Shown one piece after another: positions 32,752 through 41,454 of a DNA stretch of 64,000 nt. The stretch spans positions 419,666 to 483,665 of the forward strand of contig NZ_SOAV01000006.1 in assembly GCF_004364245.1 (NCBI RefSeq). Reading direction: 5' to 3'. The DNA is from Streptomyces sp. BK208 (GTDB lineage Bacteria; Actinomycetota; Actinomycetes; Streptomycetales; Streptomycetaceae). The position numbers were made by a program, and so were the translations under genes. Every line of letters begins with the position of its first letter. Position 1 is the first letter of the stretch. A model generated the notes under the pieces. The model saw nothing but the letters and a program-made list of their open reading frames with translations. It did no database searches and was not told where the DNA came from.

Positions 32752-33305
32752 TGCGTACCGTCACCACCGGCCCGATGCCGAGACAGATCGCGACCTTCGC
32801 GGTGGTCGGCGTCGTCAACACCGGTCTGTACTACGGCCTCTACCTGCTGTTCCTCGTGCGCCTGCCCTATCTCCTCGCGCACGTCCTCGCGTTCCTGCTC
32901 AGCATGGTCGGGTCCTTCTTCCTGAACGCGCGCTTCACCTACCGGACCCGGCCGACCTGGCGGAAGTTCCTGCTGTTCCCCCTGACGAACGCCGCCAACT
33001 TCGTGATCACCACCGCCGGGGTGTACGTGATCGTGGACGTGCTGCGGGCCGGGAGCCGGTTCGCGCCCCTGCTGGCCTCCGCGGCGGCGATCCCGGTGAC
33101 CTTCGTGGTCTCCCGCTGGATCATGATGCCGAAGCCGCAGGACCAGCGGGACCAGCGGGACCAGCGGGACCAGCGGGACCAGCGGGACACGCAGACCGCT
33201 CGGACCGCTCTCGTGCCCGAAACGCAGAGGGCGCCCGCCGAGGCGGACGCCCTCCGGGAGTCGCGGTCCGGGCCCGGCGGACCCGTGCGGTCACGGCACC
33301 GCTAG
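32751..33305 (+). CDS. GtrA-family flippase-like protein
   Basis: 184 aa. Four hydrophobic segments: FAVVGVVNTGLYYGLYLLFLV, LLAHVLAFLLSMVGSFFLNA, LFPLTNAANFVITTAGVYVIV and a fourth ending VVSRWIMMP, the GtrA pattern. GtrA/GtcA proteins are thought to flip polyprenyl-phosphate sugars made by CsbB-type enzymes. The C-terminal tail holds five Asp-Gln-Arg repeats and is probably cytosolic. Coupled to the CsbB gene by TGATG. Confidence 0.87.
   Translation: MRTVTTGPMPRQIATFAVVGVVNTGLYYGLYLLFLVRLPYLLAHVLAFLLSMVGSFFLNARFTYRTRPTWRKFLLFPLTNAANFVITTAGVYVIVDVLRAGSRFAPLLASAAAIPVTFVVSRWIMMPKPQDQRDQRDQRDQRDQRDTQTARTALVPETQRAPAEADALRESRSGPGGPVRSRHR
33141..33185 (+). repeat. 9-bp in-frame minisatellite in gtrA
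   Basis: Five perfect tandem copies of GACCAGCGG, encoding (Asp-Gln-Arg) five times, just after the last helix of the GtrA protein. Confidence 0.92.
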
Positions 33306-33333
33306 CGGGTCCTCGCCGGCACCGGCCCCCGCC

Positions 33334-34668
33334 TCACCGCCTGATCGAACCCCGGATGGCCCGCGCCCGCCGCACCACCTTGCGCGCCGCGGAATTGCGC
33401 GGCAGGAAGGCCAGCCGCTCCGGGATACCGCCGGGCAGGCCCAGCGAGGTCAGCCGCCGCTTCTTGAAGTACCGGCGGGTGCCGGCGTTCAGGTTGCCCC
33501 GCAGGTACTCCTCGGCCGCCGGGCGCAGCCCGGGAAGGATCCTCGGCTGCATCGCGAACCCGACGGCCCGCACGAGCGCGGCCAGGGCGTCGGTGTCCAG
33601 GCCCCGCCGGCCCTCGGCGACGGCGGCCCGGTCGGCGGGCCCGGGCAGCAGGGCGTCCACGATGGTGACCGGGACCCGGTTGCTGTTCTCGTACGGCGTC
33701 AGCCGGTCAAGCAGGATCTCCGTGCCGACCCGGGCGACGGGCAGCCGGTACAGGGCCGAGGCCGTCAGCAGCGCCGTGGAGAAGCAGCCGATCACCAGCG
33801 CCGGGCGCATCCGCTGGTACAGCACCTCGGCAAGGACCGGCGTGTCGAGGACGGTGAGCTCGACACCCAGCTTCTCCGCCTCCTGTTCCAGCGTGCGGAC
33901 GAAGCGGGGCGGCGCCGTGGGGTGCGGCTTGAACACCACGCGGGAGTGGCCGAGCCCGACGGCGCCCGTCAGCATCTCCACGTGCAGGCTCTCCTCCTCC
34001 TCGGTGGAGAGGATGCCCAGCGCCGACAGGTACTGGCCGAGGAGCAGCGCCGACCCCTCGCCCTCGGGCAGTGCGACGCCGGTGTCCGCCGACTCGGCCA
34101 GCACCTTGGTGAACGCCTCGGTGGGCACGATCTCCGCCGGGACGTCGAACTCGGTCAGCAGCAGGGGCGCGAGCCCCGGGACCAGGTCGAGGTGGAGCAG
34201 CCGCTCCACCCGGGTGCCGACCAGCGGGTCGAGCTTGACGCGGGTGGGGCCGTAACTCATGAGGCCGTCGGCGTACACGGTCAGGGGCGCGTCGGTGAAG
34301 ATCTGCGCCACGCCGAGCGCGGGGTGCACCTGGATCGACTCGACGACGAGTGCCACGTCGTCCTCGCCCAGCTCCCAGGCCAGCCGCAGGTGCCGCTCCC
34401 ACAGGGGCGCGTCCTCCACCCGCGGCGACCAGCCGCCGGGATGGAAGGGGAAGATCGTCTCGTTCCAGGAGACCACGTCGTCGAACCGCGGCCGCAGCCG
34501 CTCGAACCCGGGCATCTCGTCCAGGGCGGGGGTCGTCTCGGGCGTCGCCGCGTTGTTGGAGACCAGCAGGATCCGCCGGTCGGCCGGGTCGAAGCAGCCG
34601 GCGTCCAGGGCCGCGGCGAGCGTGGCCGTGCCGTACAGCGTCGACGCCAGGAAGATCTGCGTACTCAC
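33334..34668 (-). CDS. Polysialyltransferase-family (POLYST) glycosyltransferase
   Basis: 444 aa from GTG at 34668 (GGAGGTG upstream), overlapping the GT2 stop by 4 nt. It begins TQIFLASTLYGTATLAAALDAG, then the block LLLGQYLSALGILSTEEEE, the HP motif in VVFKPHPTAPPRFV and a late Ser/Thr motif in VIGCFSTALLTASALY, which match the layout of bacterial alpha-2,8-polysialyltransferase-like proteins. In this locus it is the best candidate for polymerising Kdn from CMP-Kdn. Linkage is inferred. Confidence 0.75.
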   Translation of the reverse strand: MSTQIFLASTLYGTATLAAALDAGCFDPADRRILLVSNNAATPETTPALDEMPGFERLRPRFDDVVSWNETIFPFHPGGWSPRVEDAPLWERHLRLAWELGEDDVALVVESIQVHPALGVAQIFTDAPLTVYADGLMSYGPTRVKLDPLVGTRVERLLHLDLVPGLAPLLLTEFDVPAEIVPTEAFTKVLAESADTGVALPEGEGSALLLGQYLSALGILSTEEEESLHVEMLTGAVGLGHSRVVFKPHPTAPPRFVRTLEQEAEKLGVELTVLDTPVLAEVLYQRMRPALVIGCFSTALLTASALYRLPVARVGTEILLDRLTPYENSNRVPVTIVDALLPGPADRAAVAEGRRGLDTDALAALVRAVGFAMQPRILPGLRPAAEEYLRGNLNAGTRRYFKKRRLTSLGLPGGIPERLAFLPRNSAARKVVRRARAIRGSIRR

Positions 34669-35645
34669 GCCGCCACCTCCGCACCCGGCAGGGCCCGGCG
34701 GCGCAGCCGGCGCAGCAGCGTGGCGCGCTCGGCGTCCATCGTGCCGAGCACCTCGTCGAGCGCGTCCTGCGGCATCCGTCGCAGAGCGGCGGCGCTCATC
34801 GCCTTCAGTTTGCGGGCCACGGCAGGCTCGAACCTTTCGACGGAGCCGAGATGGTGGGAGATGATCGCGCAGTACGTGCGCACGGCCTTCGGCAGCAGAC
34901 GCGCGGCGTCGATGTCCCCGGCCGCCCCCGCGACGACCTCGTCGAAGGCGCGGATGAAGTCGAGCTGGCGGACGTCGCCGATCTGGGTGAGCGAGGACGC
35001 CACCCCGCGCCGGTAGAAGACGCCGAGCAGCCCGGTCACCGCGAACGACTCCGCCTCCCGGTGCAGCTTCCAGATCCAGGGCCGGTCCTCGGCGGTGCGC
35101 AGCCCGTCGGTGAAGTGCAGCAGACCGCGCTCGGCCAGCCGGCGGTGGTACACGCCGGCCCACGCGTAGGCGTAGTCGACGGAGGTGGACCGGTGGGCGG
35201 GGAGGATGGCGTCGCGCGGGTGCAGCCGGACGTTGCGGCGGCCGACCGGCACCCGGTGCACGACACGGGCCCGTGCCGTGCACTGGACGTGGTCGGTGCG
35301 CACGAAGTCGCAGCCCAGCTCCTCGATCGCGGCGACGAGCCGGCCGTAGTGGCCCGGGGCCAGCCAGTCGTCCCCGTCCAGGAACGTCAGGTACTCGCCG
35401 CGCGCCCGGTCGATGCCGGTGTTGCGGGCGGTGGCCAGGCCGCCGTTCTGTTCGTGTCGGACCAGCACCGCCCCCGGCAGCTCGGACTCGGCCCGCGCGA
35501 GAAGGTCCGCGGTCCCGTCGGACGAGCAGTCGTCGACGAGAATGAATTCGAAGTCGTCCCGCGCGTTCGCGCGCAGACTTCGCAGAGTGTCGGGTGCGTA
35601 TTGCCGCACGTTGTAGAACGGCACGATGACGGAGAGCTTTGGCAC
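34665..35645 (-). CDS. GT2 glycosyltransferase (GT-A fold)
   Basis: 326 aa. N-terminal VIVPFYNVRQYAPDTLRSL, FILVDDCSSDGTADLL, GLATARNTGIDRARGEYLTFLDGDDW with the DxD-like metal motif, then a second half with HFTDGLRTAEDRPWIWKL. No membrane helices. It is the first gene of the leftward operon with the POLYST protein, so it may add a branch or linker sugar (galactose or glucose are possible) to the Kdn polymer. Donor unknown. Confidence 0.85.
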   Translation of the reverse strand: MPKLSVIVPFYNVRQYAPDTLRSLRANARDDFEFILVDDCSSDGTADLLARAESELPGAVLVRHEQNGGLATARNTGIDRARGEYLTFLDGDDWLAPGHYGRLVAAIEELGCDFVRTDHVQCTARARVVHRVPVGRRNVRLHPRDAILPAHRSTSVDYAYAWAGVYHRRLAERGLLHFTDGLRTAEDRPWIWKLHREAESFAVTGLLGVFYRRGVASSLTQIGDVRQLDFIRAFDEVVAGAAGDIDAARLLPKAVRTYCAIISHHLGSVERFEPAVARKLKAMSAAALRRMPQDALDEVLGTMDAERATLLRRLRRRALPGAEVAA

Positions 35646-35843
35646 GTGAATGACGTTAGGTGCCGACCCGGCACCGGGCTTTACCTGAACCTTGACACGC
35701 GGTGAACGAGGTATGGCGAAGCGGTGAAGCGCGCGCTGTCCGGGGCCCGGAGCGGCCGGATTTCCTATTCGGCGGTGTGCCGTTCACCATCTGTTGGATT
35801 CCGGTTGGGCGGTTCCTAGAAAAGCGTTCCTAACGTCTACGGC
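35646..35843. promoter_or_regulatory. Divergent promoter region of the Kdn locus
   Basis: 198 bp. On the plus strand TTGGAT (35794-35799), 17 nt, TAGAAA (35817-35822) is a reasonable vegetative promoter and would give a 15-nt leader before the GTG at 35844. The heptamer GTTCCTA occurs twice (35812-35818 and 35827-35833). Nothing firm on the minus strand. Confidence 0.45.
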
Positions 35844-37250
35844 GTGCCAGCAAGTGCAACGAAGGCCCTGCGAGTCGCCGTCCTGGCGGACTCCGACACC
35901 CGGTGGAAATGGGGCGCGCTCACCGCGACCCGCATCCTGCCCGACGGCCCCGGGGAAGCGGAGATCCGCCTCGACGGTTACCTCCTGCGCGGCCGAGCCA
36001 CCCCCACCGCCCGCCAGCTCCGGGAAGTCGGCGTCAGCGCGGACTCGCTCCGCGAGGTGACCGCCGTCGAGTTCCTGCGCGCCATGGACGGGGCGCGGGG
36101 CGAGGAGTCGTACGACGTCCTCGTCCTCGCCCTGGTCGGCGGCGGCGTCCAGGCCATGCTGCACGGGCTCGGCCGGGTCTGGCAGGACCGCCCCGAGCGG
36201 CCCGTGGTCGTCACCGGATACGTCGGCGTCGTCTACGAGAAGCTCGCCGACGGCCTGCTGCTGCGCCACGGCGCCGACCTCGTCCTCGCCAACTCCCGCC
36301 AGGACGCGGACCGTTTCCGCGCCGTGTACGAGGGGGTCGGCGCCGACGCCGCCGCGGTCACCGAGGTCGCCCTGCCCTTCCTGGGCGGAGCCGCCTACGC
36401 CGGTGAGCCGGGCGGGACGGAGGGCGACGGACAGGACGGTGAGGACCGGCGGCACGGCGAGGACCGGCAGGGCGGCGGGGGCCGCGCCCACACGGTCGTG
36501 TTCGCCGCCCAGCCCTCGGTGCCGGACAACCGCGCGGACCGTACCTACCTCCTCGACAGGCTGATCCGGCACGCCCGCCTCCACCCCGAGCGCGAGGTGC
36601 TGCTCAAGCTGCGCTCCAGGCCCGGCGAACACACCACGCACATCGAGGAACTGCCCTACCAGAAGCTGGTGCAGCGGGCCGACCCGCCGGCCAACTTCCG
36701 CCTCGTCTACGGGCACATGGGCGACGTCCTCGACCGCACCGACCTGCTGGTCACCATCAGCTCCACGGCGGCACTCGAATCGCTGCACCGCCGTATCCCG
36801 ACCGTCGTCCTCAGCGACCTGGGGGTGCGCGAGGCGCTCGGCAACCACCACTTCGTGGGGTCCGGCTGCCTCGCCTCCTGGGACCAGCTCGACGCGGGCC
36901 ACCGTCCGGCGCCCGACCCCGAGTGGGTCGCCCGGCAGGGCGTGGCGGCCGACGGCGGCTACGACACCGCCTTCGACGCGGCCCGCGGGCGCGTCGCGGC
37001 CCTGCTGGCCCGGCCCGGCGGCCTGCCGCCGCTCGCCCCCTACTACTCCCTGGTCACCGCACCCGGCTACCTCCCCCGCATCCTCGCCCGCCACCACCTC
37101 GCCCCCGACGGCACCCCGCTGCCCGGGGCCCCGGCCGCCGAGCGGCCCCCCGGCCCGGTCCGGCAGGTGGTGCGCCGCGCGGCCCGCGGCGCCTACCGGC
37201 ACGGCGTCCAGCGGGTCGCCCCGGTGATCCGGCGGATGGGGGAGCTGTGA
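35844..37250 (+). CDS. Putative glycosyltransferase (DUF6716-type, GT-B-like)
   Basis: 468 aa from GTG. It opens LRVAVLADSDTRWKWGALTA and has LVGGGVQAMLHGLGRVW, VVVTGYVGVVYEKLADGLLLRHGADLVLANS, LLKLRSRPGEHTTHIEEL and the C-terminal donor-site-like LVTISSTAALESLHRRIPTVVLSD. I recall this family (DUF6716) beside CMP-sialate genes in actinobacteria. A Gly/Asp/Arg-rich insert sits near 195-215. The fold resembles capsule and teichoic-acid polymerases. Substrate unassigned. Confidence 0.7.
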   Translation: MPASATKALRVAVLADSDTRWKWGALTATRILPDGPGEAEIRLDGYLLRGRATPTARQLREVGVSADSLREVTAVEFLRAMDGARGEESYDVLVLALVGGGVQAMLHGLGRVWQDRPERPVVVTGYVGVVYEKLADGLLLRHGADLVLANSRQDADRFRAVYEGVGADAAAVTEVALPFLGGAAYAGEPGGTEGDGQDGEDRRHGEDRQGGGGRAHTVVFAAQPSVPDNRADRTYLLDRLIRHARLHPEREVLLKLRSRPGEHTTHIEELPYQKLVQRADPPANFRLVYGHMGDVLDRTDLLVTISSTAALESLHRRIPTVVLSDLGVREALGNHHFVGSGCLASWDQLDAGHRPAPDPEWVARQGVAADGGYDTAFDAARGRVAALLARPGGLPPLAPYYSLVTAPGYLPRILARHHLAPDGTPLPGAPAAERPPGPVRQVVRRAARGAYRHGVQRVAPVIRRMGEL

Positions 37251-37293
37251 GCCGCCCGGCACCGGTCACCGGCCCGGCACGGACGGCCGGCCC

Positions 37294-37365
37294 GGCACCG
37301 GGGTCCGCCCCGGCACCGGGGTCCGCCCCGGGACGGGGGTCCGCCCCGGGACGGGGGACCGCCCC
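37294..37365 (+). repeat. 18-bp tandem repeat between glycosyltransferase and CMP-Kdn synthetase genes
   Basis: Four units of 18 bp (two identical GGCACCGGGGTCCGCCCC, two diverged). They lie in the 140-bp gap, which is open in the synthetase frame from a GTG at 37247. The real start at 37391 has AAGGAG eight bases upstream, so the repeats are treated as non-coding. Confidence 0.8.
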
Positions 37366-37390
37366 GACACCTGCGCAAGGAGCAGATTCC

Positions 37391-38704
37391 ATGTCCAACC
37401 CGCAAGCGGGCCACGGTGCTTCGGTGCGCCGGGTGCTCGCCGTGATCCCCGCGCGCGGCGGCTCCAAGGGAGTGCCCGCGAAGAACCTCGCCCCCGTCGG
37501 CGGCGTCCCCCTGGTGGTGCGCGCGGTGCGCGAGTGCCGGGCCACCCGTCTCGTGACGGACGTGGTCGTCTCCACCGACGACCAGGCCATCGCCGCCGCG
37601 GCCCGCGAGGCAGGCGCCGAGGTCGTGCTGCGGCCCGCCGCCATCGCCGGGGACACGGCCACCTCCGAGGCCGCCGTGCTGCACGCGATGGACACCCACG
37701 AGGCCCTGCACGGCGCCGCCGTCGACGTGGTGCTGCTCGTCCAGTGCACCAGCCCGTTCCTGGTCCGCGAGGACATCGACGGGGTGGCCGGCGCGGTCGT
37801 CGAGGACGGCGCCGACAGCGCGGTCACCGTCGCCCCCTTCCACGGCTTCGTCTGGCGCGACGGCGCCGAGGAGGCGGGCGGGGCCGAGGGCGGCCACGGC
37901 GTCAACCACGACAAGTCGTACCGTCCCCGCCGCCAGGACCGGCCCCAGGACCTGCTGGAGACCGGCGCCGCCTACGCCATGGCCGCCCGCGGCTTTCGCG
38001 AGCACCGGCACCGCTTCTTCGGCCGCACCGACCTGGTCCGCACCGACCCGGCCCGCGTCCTGGAGGTCGACGACCCGCACGACCTGGCCCGCGCCCGCGC
38101 CCTGGCTCCGCTCTTCGACGCGGACCGGCCCGGCGCGCTCGCCGTCGCTCCGCCCAGCCGGCTCCCCACGGCGGCCGACATCGACGCCGTGGTCCTCGAC
38201 TTCGACGGCACCCAGACCGACGACCGGGTGCTGATCGACTCCGACGGACGGGAGTTCGTCTCCGTGCACCGCGGCGACGGACTCGGCATCGCCGCCCTGC
38301 GCCGCAGCGGCCTGACGATGCTCATCCTGTCCACCGAGGTGAACCCGGTGGTCGCCGCCCGCGCACGCAAGCTGAAGCTCCCCGTGCTGCACGGCATCGA
38401 CCGCAAGGACCTCGCCCTGGAGCGGTGGTGCGCGGAACAGGGCATCGCCCCCGACCGCGTGCTCTACGTCGGCAACGACGTCAACGACCTCCGGTGCTTC
38501 GCCCTCGTCGGCTGGCCCGTGGCGGTCGCCAGCGCCCACGACGCCGTACGCGGCGCGGCCCGCGCCGTCACCACCGTCCCCGGCGGCGAAGGCGCCGTAC
38601 GGGAGATCGCGACCTGGCTCCTGGGCCCGTCGCTCGACGCCCTCGACCCCGTCGACACCCCCCTGACCACCCTCGTGTCCCCCACGCTCACCCAGTCCAA
38701 GTAA
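37391..38704 (+). CDS. CMP-Kdn/sialate synthetase fused to a HAD (KdsC-like) phosphatase
   Basis: 437 aa from ATG at 37391. Residues 13-245 are a cytidylyltransferase: the nucleotide loop VIPARGGSKGVPAKNL, VSTDDQAIA, LLVQCTSPFL and LETGAAYAM. Residues 263-425 are a HAD domain: VVLDFDGTQTDDRV with the Asp270/Asp272 pair, ILSTEVNPVVAARARKL and YVGNDVNDLRCF. Vertebrate CMAS has the same domain order. The HAD part can be expected to remove the 9-phosphate from Kdn-9-P before activation; this is inference. It ends 13 nt before the synthase gene. Confidence 0.87.
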   Translation: MSNPQAGHGASVRRVLAVIPARGGSKGVPAKNLAPVGGVPLVVRAVRECRATRLVTDVVVSTDDQAIAAAAREAGAEVVLRPAAIAGDTATSEAAVLHAMDTHEALHGAAVDVVLLVQCTSPFLVREDIDGVAGAVVEDGADSAVTVAPFHGFVWRDGAEEAGGAEGGHGVNHDKSYRPRRQDRPQDLLETGAAYAMAARGFREHRHRFFGRTDLVRTDPARVLEVDDPHDLARARALAPLFDADRPGALAVAPPSRLPTAADIDAVVLDFDGTQTDDRVLIDSDGREFVSVHRGDGLGIAALRRSGLTMLILSTEVNPVVAARARKLKLPVLHGIDRKDLALERWCAEQGIAPDRVLYVGNDVNDLRCFALVGWPVAVASAHDAVRGAARAVTTVPGGEGAVREIATWLLGPSLDALDPVDTPLTTLVSPTLTQSK

Positions 38705-38717
38705 GGAACCTCCCGCC

Positions 38718-39656
38718 ATGACCAGCAACTCCCGCATCCGCACCTTCGGCACCCGCGAGGCCGGCCCCGGCCGCCCCGTCTACATCACCGGCGAGATCGG
38801 CATCAACCACAACGGCGAGCTGGAGAACGCCTTCAAGCTGATCGACGCGGCCGCCGAGGCCGGCTGCGACGCCGTCAAGTTCCAGAAGCGCACGCCCGAG
38901 ATCTGCACCCCGCGCGACCAGTGGGACATCGAGCGGGACACCCCCTGGGGCCGCATGACCTACATCGACTACCGCCACCGCGTGGAGTTCGGCGAGGACG
39001 AGTACCGCCGGATCGACGAGTACTGCCGGACCAAGGACATCGCCTGGTTCGCCTCCCCGTGGGACACCGAGGCCGTCGCCTTCCTGGAGAAGTTCGACGT
39101 GCCCGCCCACAAGGTCGCCTCCGCCTCCCTGACCGACGACGAGCTGCTGCGCGCCCTGCGCGCCACGGGCCGCACGGTCATCCTCTCGACGGGGATGTCG
39201 ACCCCCCGCCAGATCCGCCACGCGGTCGAGGTCCTCGGTTCCGACAACATCCTGATGTGCCACGCCACCTCGACGTACCCGGCGCAGGCCGAGGAGCTCA
39301 ACCTCCGCGTCATCAACACCCTCCAGCAGGAGTACCCGAACGTCCCGATCGGCTACTCCGGCCACGAGACCGGCCTGCAGACCACGCTCGCCGCCGTCGC
39401 CCTCGGCGCCGTCTTCGTCGAGCGCCACATCACCCTCGACCGCGCCATGTGGGGCTCCGACCAGGCCGCCTCCGTCGAGCCGCAGGGCCTGACCCGCCTG
39501 GTGCGCGACATCCGCACCATCGAGGCGTCCCTCGGCGACGGCGTCAAGAAGGTCTACGACTCCGAGCTGGGCCCCATGAAGAAGCTGCGCCGCGTCACCG
39601 GCGTCGTCGCCGAGGCGGAGATCGCCGCCGCCGCGGGCGAGCCCGTCACCGTCTGA
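38718..39656 (+). CDS. Sialate/Kdn-9-phosphate synthase-like (NeuB/NANS family), catalytic barrel only
   Basis: 312 aa. Motifs of PEP-condensing sialate synthases: YITGEIGINHNG, GCDAVKFQKR, WFASPWDTEAVAFL, ILSTGMSTPRQIRHAV, CHATSTYP and IGYSGHETGLQT, then ERHITLDRAMWGSDQAAS. GYSGHETG and the ERHITLD-GSDQ(H)AS block match animal NANS more than bacterial NeuB (usually GYSDHT). The usual C-terminal SAF/antifreeze-like domain (to about 350 aa) is missing. With mannose-6-phosphate and PEP it would give Kdn-9-phosphate. Confidence 0.85.
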   Translation: MTSNSRIRTFGTREAGPGRPVYITGEIGINHNGELENAFKLIDAAAEAGCDAVKFQKRTPEICTPRDQWDIERDTPWGRMTYIDYRHRVEFGEDEYRRIDEYCRTKDIAWFASPWDTEAVAFLEKFDVPAHKVASASLTDDELLRALRATGRTVILSTGMSTPRQIRHAVEVLGSDNILMCHATSTYPAQAEELNLRVINTLQQEYPNVPIGYSGHETGLQTTLAAVALGAVFVERHITLDRAMWGSDQAASVEPQGLTRLVRDIRTIEASLGDGVKKVYDSELGPMKKLRRVTGVVAEAEIAAAAGEPVTV

Positions 39657-39699
39657 TCCCCGGTCACCGAGCCACTCACGACGGGACGGTCCCCCACCG

Positions 39700-40767
39700 A
39701 TGAGCCCCCGCGCCGGGAACGCCGGCCCCCGCACTCTCGCCTTCGTCGAGAGCCCGGTACAACTGCTGAACGTGCTGGAGTGGGCGCACACCCGCGCACC
39801 CGGCGCGGAGCTCACCCTCGTGGTCCTCTCGCCCGTCGACCCGATGACCCGCGGCCAGCTGCGCCGCATGGCGGAACTGGCCCGCAAGGAGGGCCACGAG
39901 ATCCGCTGGGAGGAGGCGCGCGGCGGCGCCACCGCCCCCTTCCGCACGGTCGGCGGCCTGACCGCCGAACTGCGGCGGGCGGAACGGATCGTCATGGGCG
40001 ACCCGTTCTCCCGCTACGTGCAGCTGCTCCTCACCATCACCCGCGCCCACGACCTGGTCGTCGTCGACGACGGCACGGCCACGATGGAGTTCGTCACCCA
40101 ACTGGCCCACGGCGAGCGCCTGGTGCGCTGGCACCGCAAGGGCAGCCGGCCCGGCCCGCGCGACCTGCTCTTCGCCCCCGTCTCCCGGTCCGCCCGCCAC
40201 CGCCTCACCCCGACCCCCGAGCGCCAGGTCTCGGTCTTCTCCTCCATGCCCATCGAGGACGTACCGGACGGCGTCACCGTCGCCGCCAACGACTTCACCT
40301 GGACCAGGGCCCGCTTCGGCCCGCCCCGCATCACCAAGGGCGCCGACATGGTCGGCACCTCCCTGGTGGAGACCGGCGTCGTCGACGCCGACCGCTACGT
40401 GGCCGCCGTGCACGGGCTGGCGAAGACCCACGGAGCCGCCCGCTACTTCGCCCACCGCCGGGAGAGCGCCGAGAAGCTGCACCGGCTGGCCGTGGAGACC
40501 GGCCTGCAGATCGTCCGCCCCGACCTCCCCCTGGAGCTGATCGCCCGCCGCGGCCCGATCGGCCGCACCGTCCTCAGCTTCCCCTCCACCGTCGTCCACA
40601 CCCTCCCGCTGGCCCTGGCCGGCACCGAGGTCCGCGTCGCCGTCTGCGACATCGACCCCGCCTGGCTCACCGAGACCGCATCCCCCCGGGCCCGCGGCTT
40701 CCTGAGCGGCGTCACGGGCTCCGCCCGCGACGTGCACCGCCTGTCGGCGGTCGCGGGCACCGGCTGA
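39700..40767 (+). CDS. Sialyltransferase-like protein (GT52/POLYST-like)
   Basis: 355 aa. It starts LAFVESPVQLLNVLEWAHT, a pattern seen in GT52-type sialyltransferases, followed by VVVDDGTATMEFV (D/E-D-G motif) and SFPSTVVHTLPLALAG near the C-terminus (Ser/Thr motif). The HP motif of these enzymes is not obvious; YFAHRRES is at the expected place. Last gene of the plus-strand Kdn operon (43-nt gap after the synthase). It may start the chain or transfer the first Kdn. Function inferred. Confidence 0.65.
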   Translation: MSPRAGNAGPRTLAFVESPVQLLNVLEWAHTRAPGAELTLVVLSPVDPMTRGQLRRMAELARKEGHEIRWEEARGGATAPFRTVGGLTAELRRAERIVMGDPFSRYVQLLLTITRAHDLVVVDDGTATMEFVTQLAHGERLVRWHRKGSRPGPRDLLFAPVSRSARHRLTPTPERQVSVFSSMPIEDVPDGVTVAANDFTWTRARFGPPRITKGADMVGTSLVETGVVDADRYVAAVHGLAKTHGAARYFAHRRESAEKLHRLAVETGLQIVRPDLPLELIARRGPIGRTVLSFPSTVVHTLPLALAGTEVRVAVCDIDPAWLTETASPRARGFLSGVTGSARDVHRLSAVAGTG

Positions 40768-40881
40768 GGAACCGCGGCGCGGGGCAGCGGGGTGCGCGGC
40801 AGCGCCGGGCGGGTCAGCGCGGCGCGGGGCGCGGGTGAAGGTGCTGTACAGGGCGTGGTCCCAGGAGGATGCTGAGCGACC

Positions 40882-41454
40882 ATGAACCCTGTCGAACAGA
40901 CGTCCGTAAGTCAGGCCCCGCATGCCGCACCGGTTCCGGACGCGACCGCGGGAGCGGTCCCGGACGCGGAGATCCGTGCCCTGCTGACGTCCCTGGACGG
41001 CCAGCGCCGCCATGTCCTCGGCATCCTCGACGGACTCGGCCCCGACGACCTGCGGCGGCCCGTACTGCCGTCCGGGTGGACCTGTCTGGGGCTCGTCCAG
41101 CACCTCGCCCTCGACGTGGAGCGGTTCTGGTTCCGCGCGGTGCTGACCGGCGACGAGGCCGTCCGCCGGGACCTGGCCGGGACCGGCGACGCGTGGCAGG
41201 TGGACCCCGGTCTCCCCGTCGCCGACGTACTGGAGCGCTACCGCGCGGAGACCCGGCTCGCGGACGAGGCCGTACGGGCCCGCACCGCCGACACGCCCCT
41301 GGCCTGGTGGCCGCACGACCTCTTCGGCGCACCGCATCTGCACACCCTGCGGGACGTCCTGCTGCACGTCATCACGGAGACCGCCTGTCACGCGGGGCAC
41401 CTCGACGCCGCCCGCGAGCTGGTCGACGGCCGCCGGTGGCTCGTGCTGACCTGA
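40882..41454 (+). CDS. DinB-family metalloenzyme (DUF664-like)
   Basis: 190 aa. After a 30-residue tail it shows the four-helix DinB fold with a His triad: LVQHLALDVERFW (first His) and ITETACHAGHLDAAREL (second and third). Related proteins include mycothiol-dependent transferases and isomerases, but the reaction here cannot be named. It is 114 bp from the Kdn operon with no clear terminator between them. Confidence 0.8.
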   Translation: MNPVEQTSVSQAPHAAPVPDATAGAVPDAEIRALLTSLDGQRRHVLGILDGLGPDDLRRPVLPSGWTCLGLVQHLALDVERFWFRAVLTGDEAVRRDLAGTGDAWQVDPGLPVADVLERYRAETRLADEAVRARTADTPLAWWPHDLFGAPHLHTLRDVLLHVITETACHAGHLDAARELVDGRRWLVLT

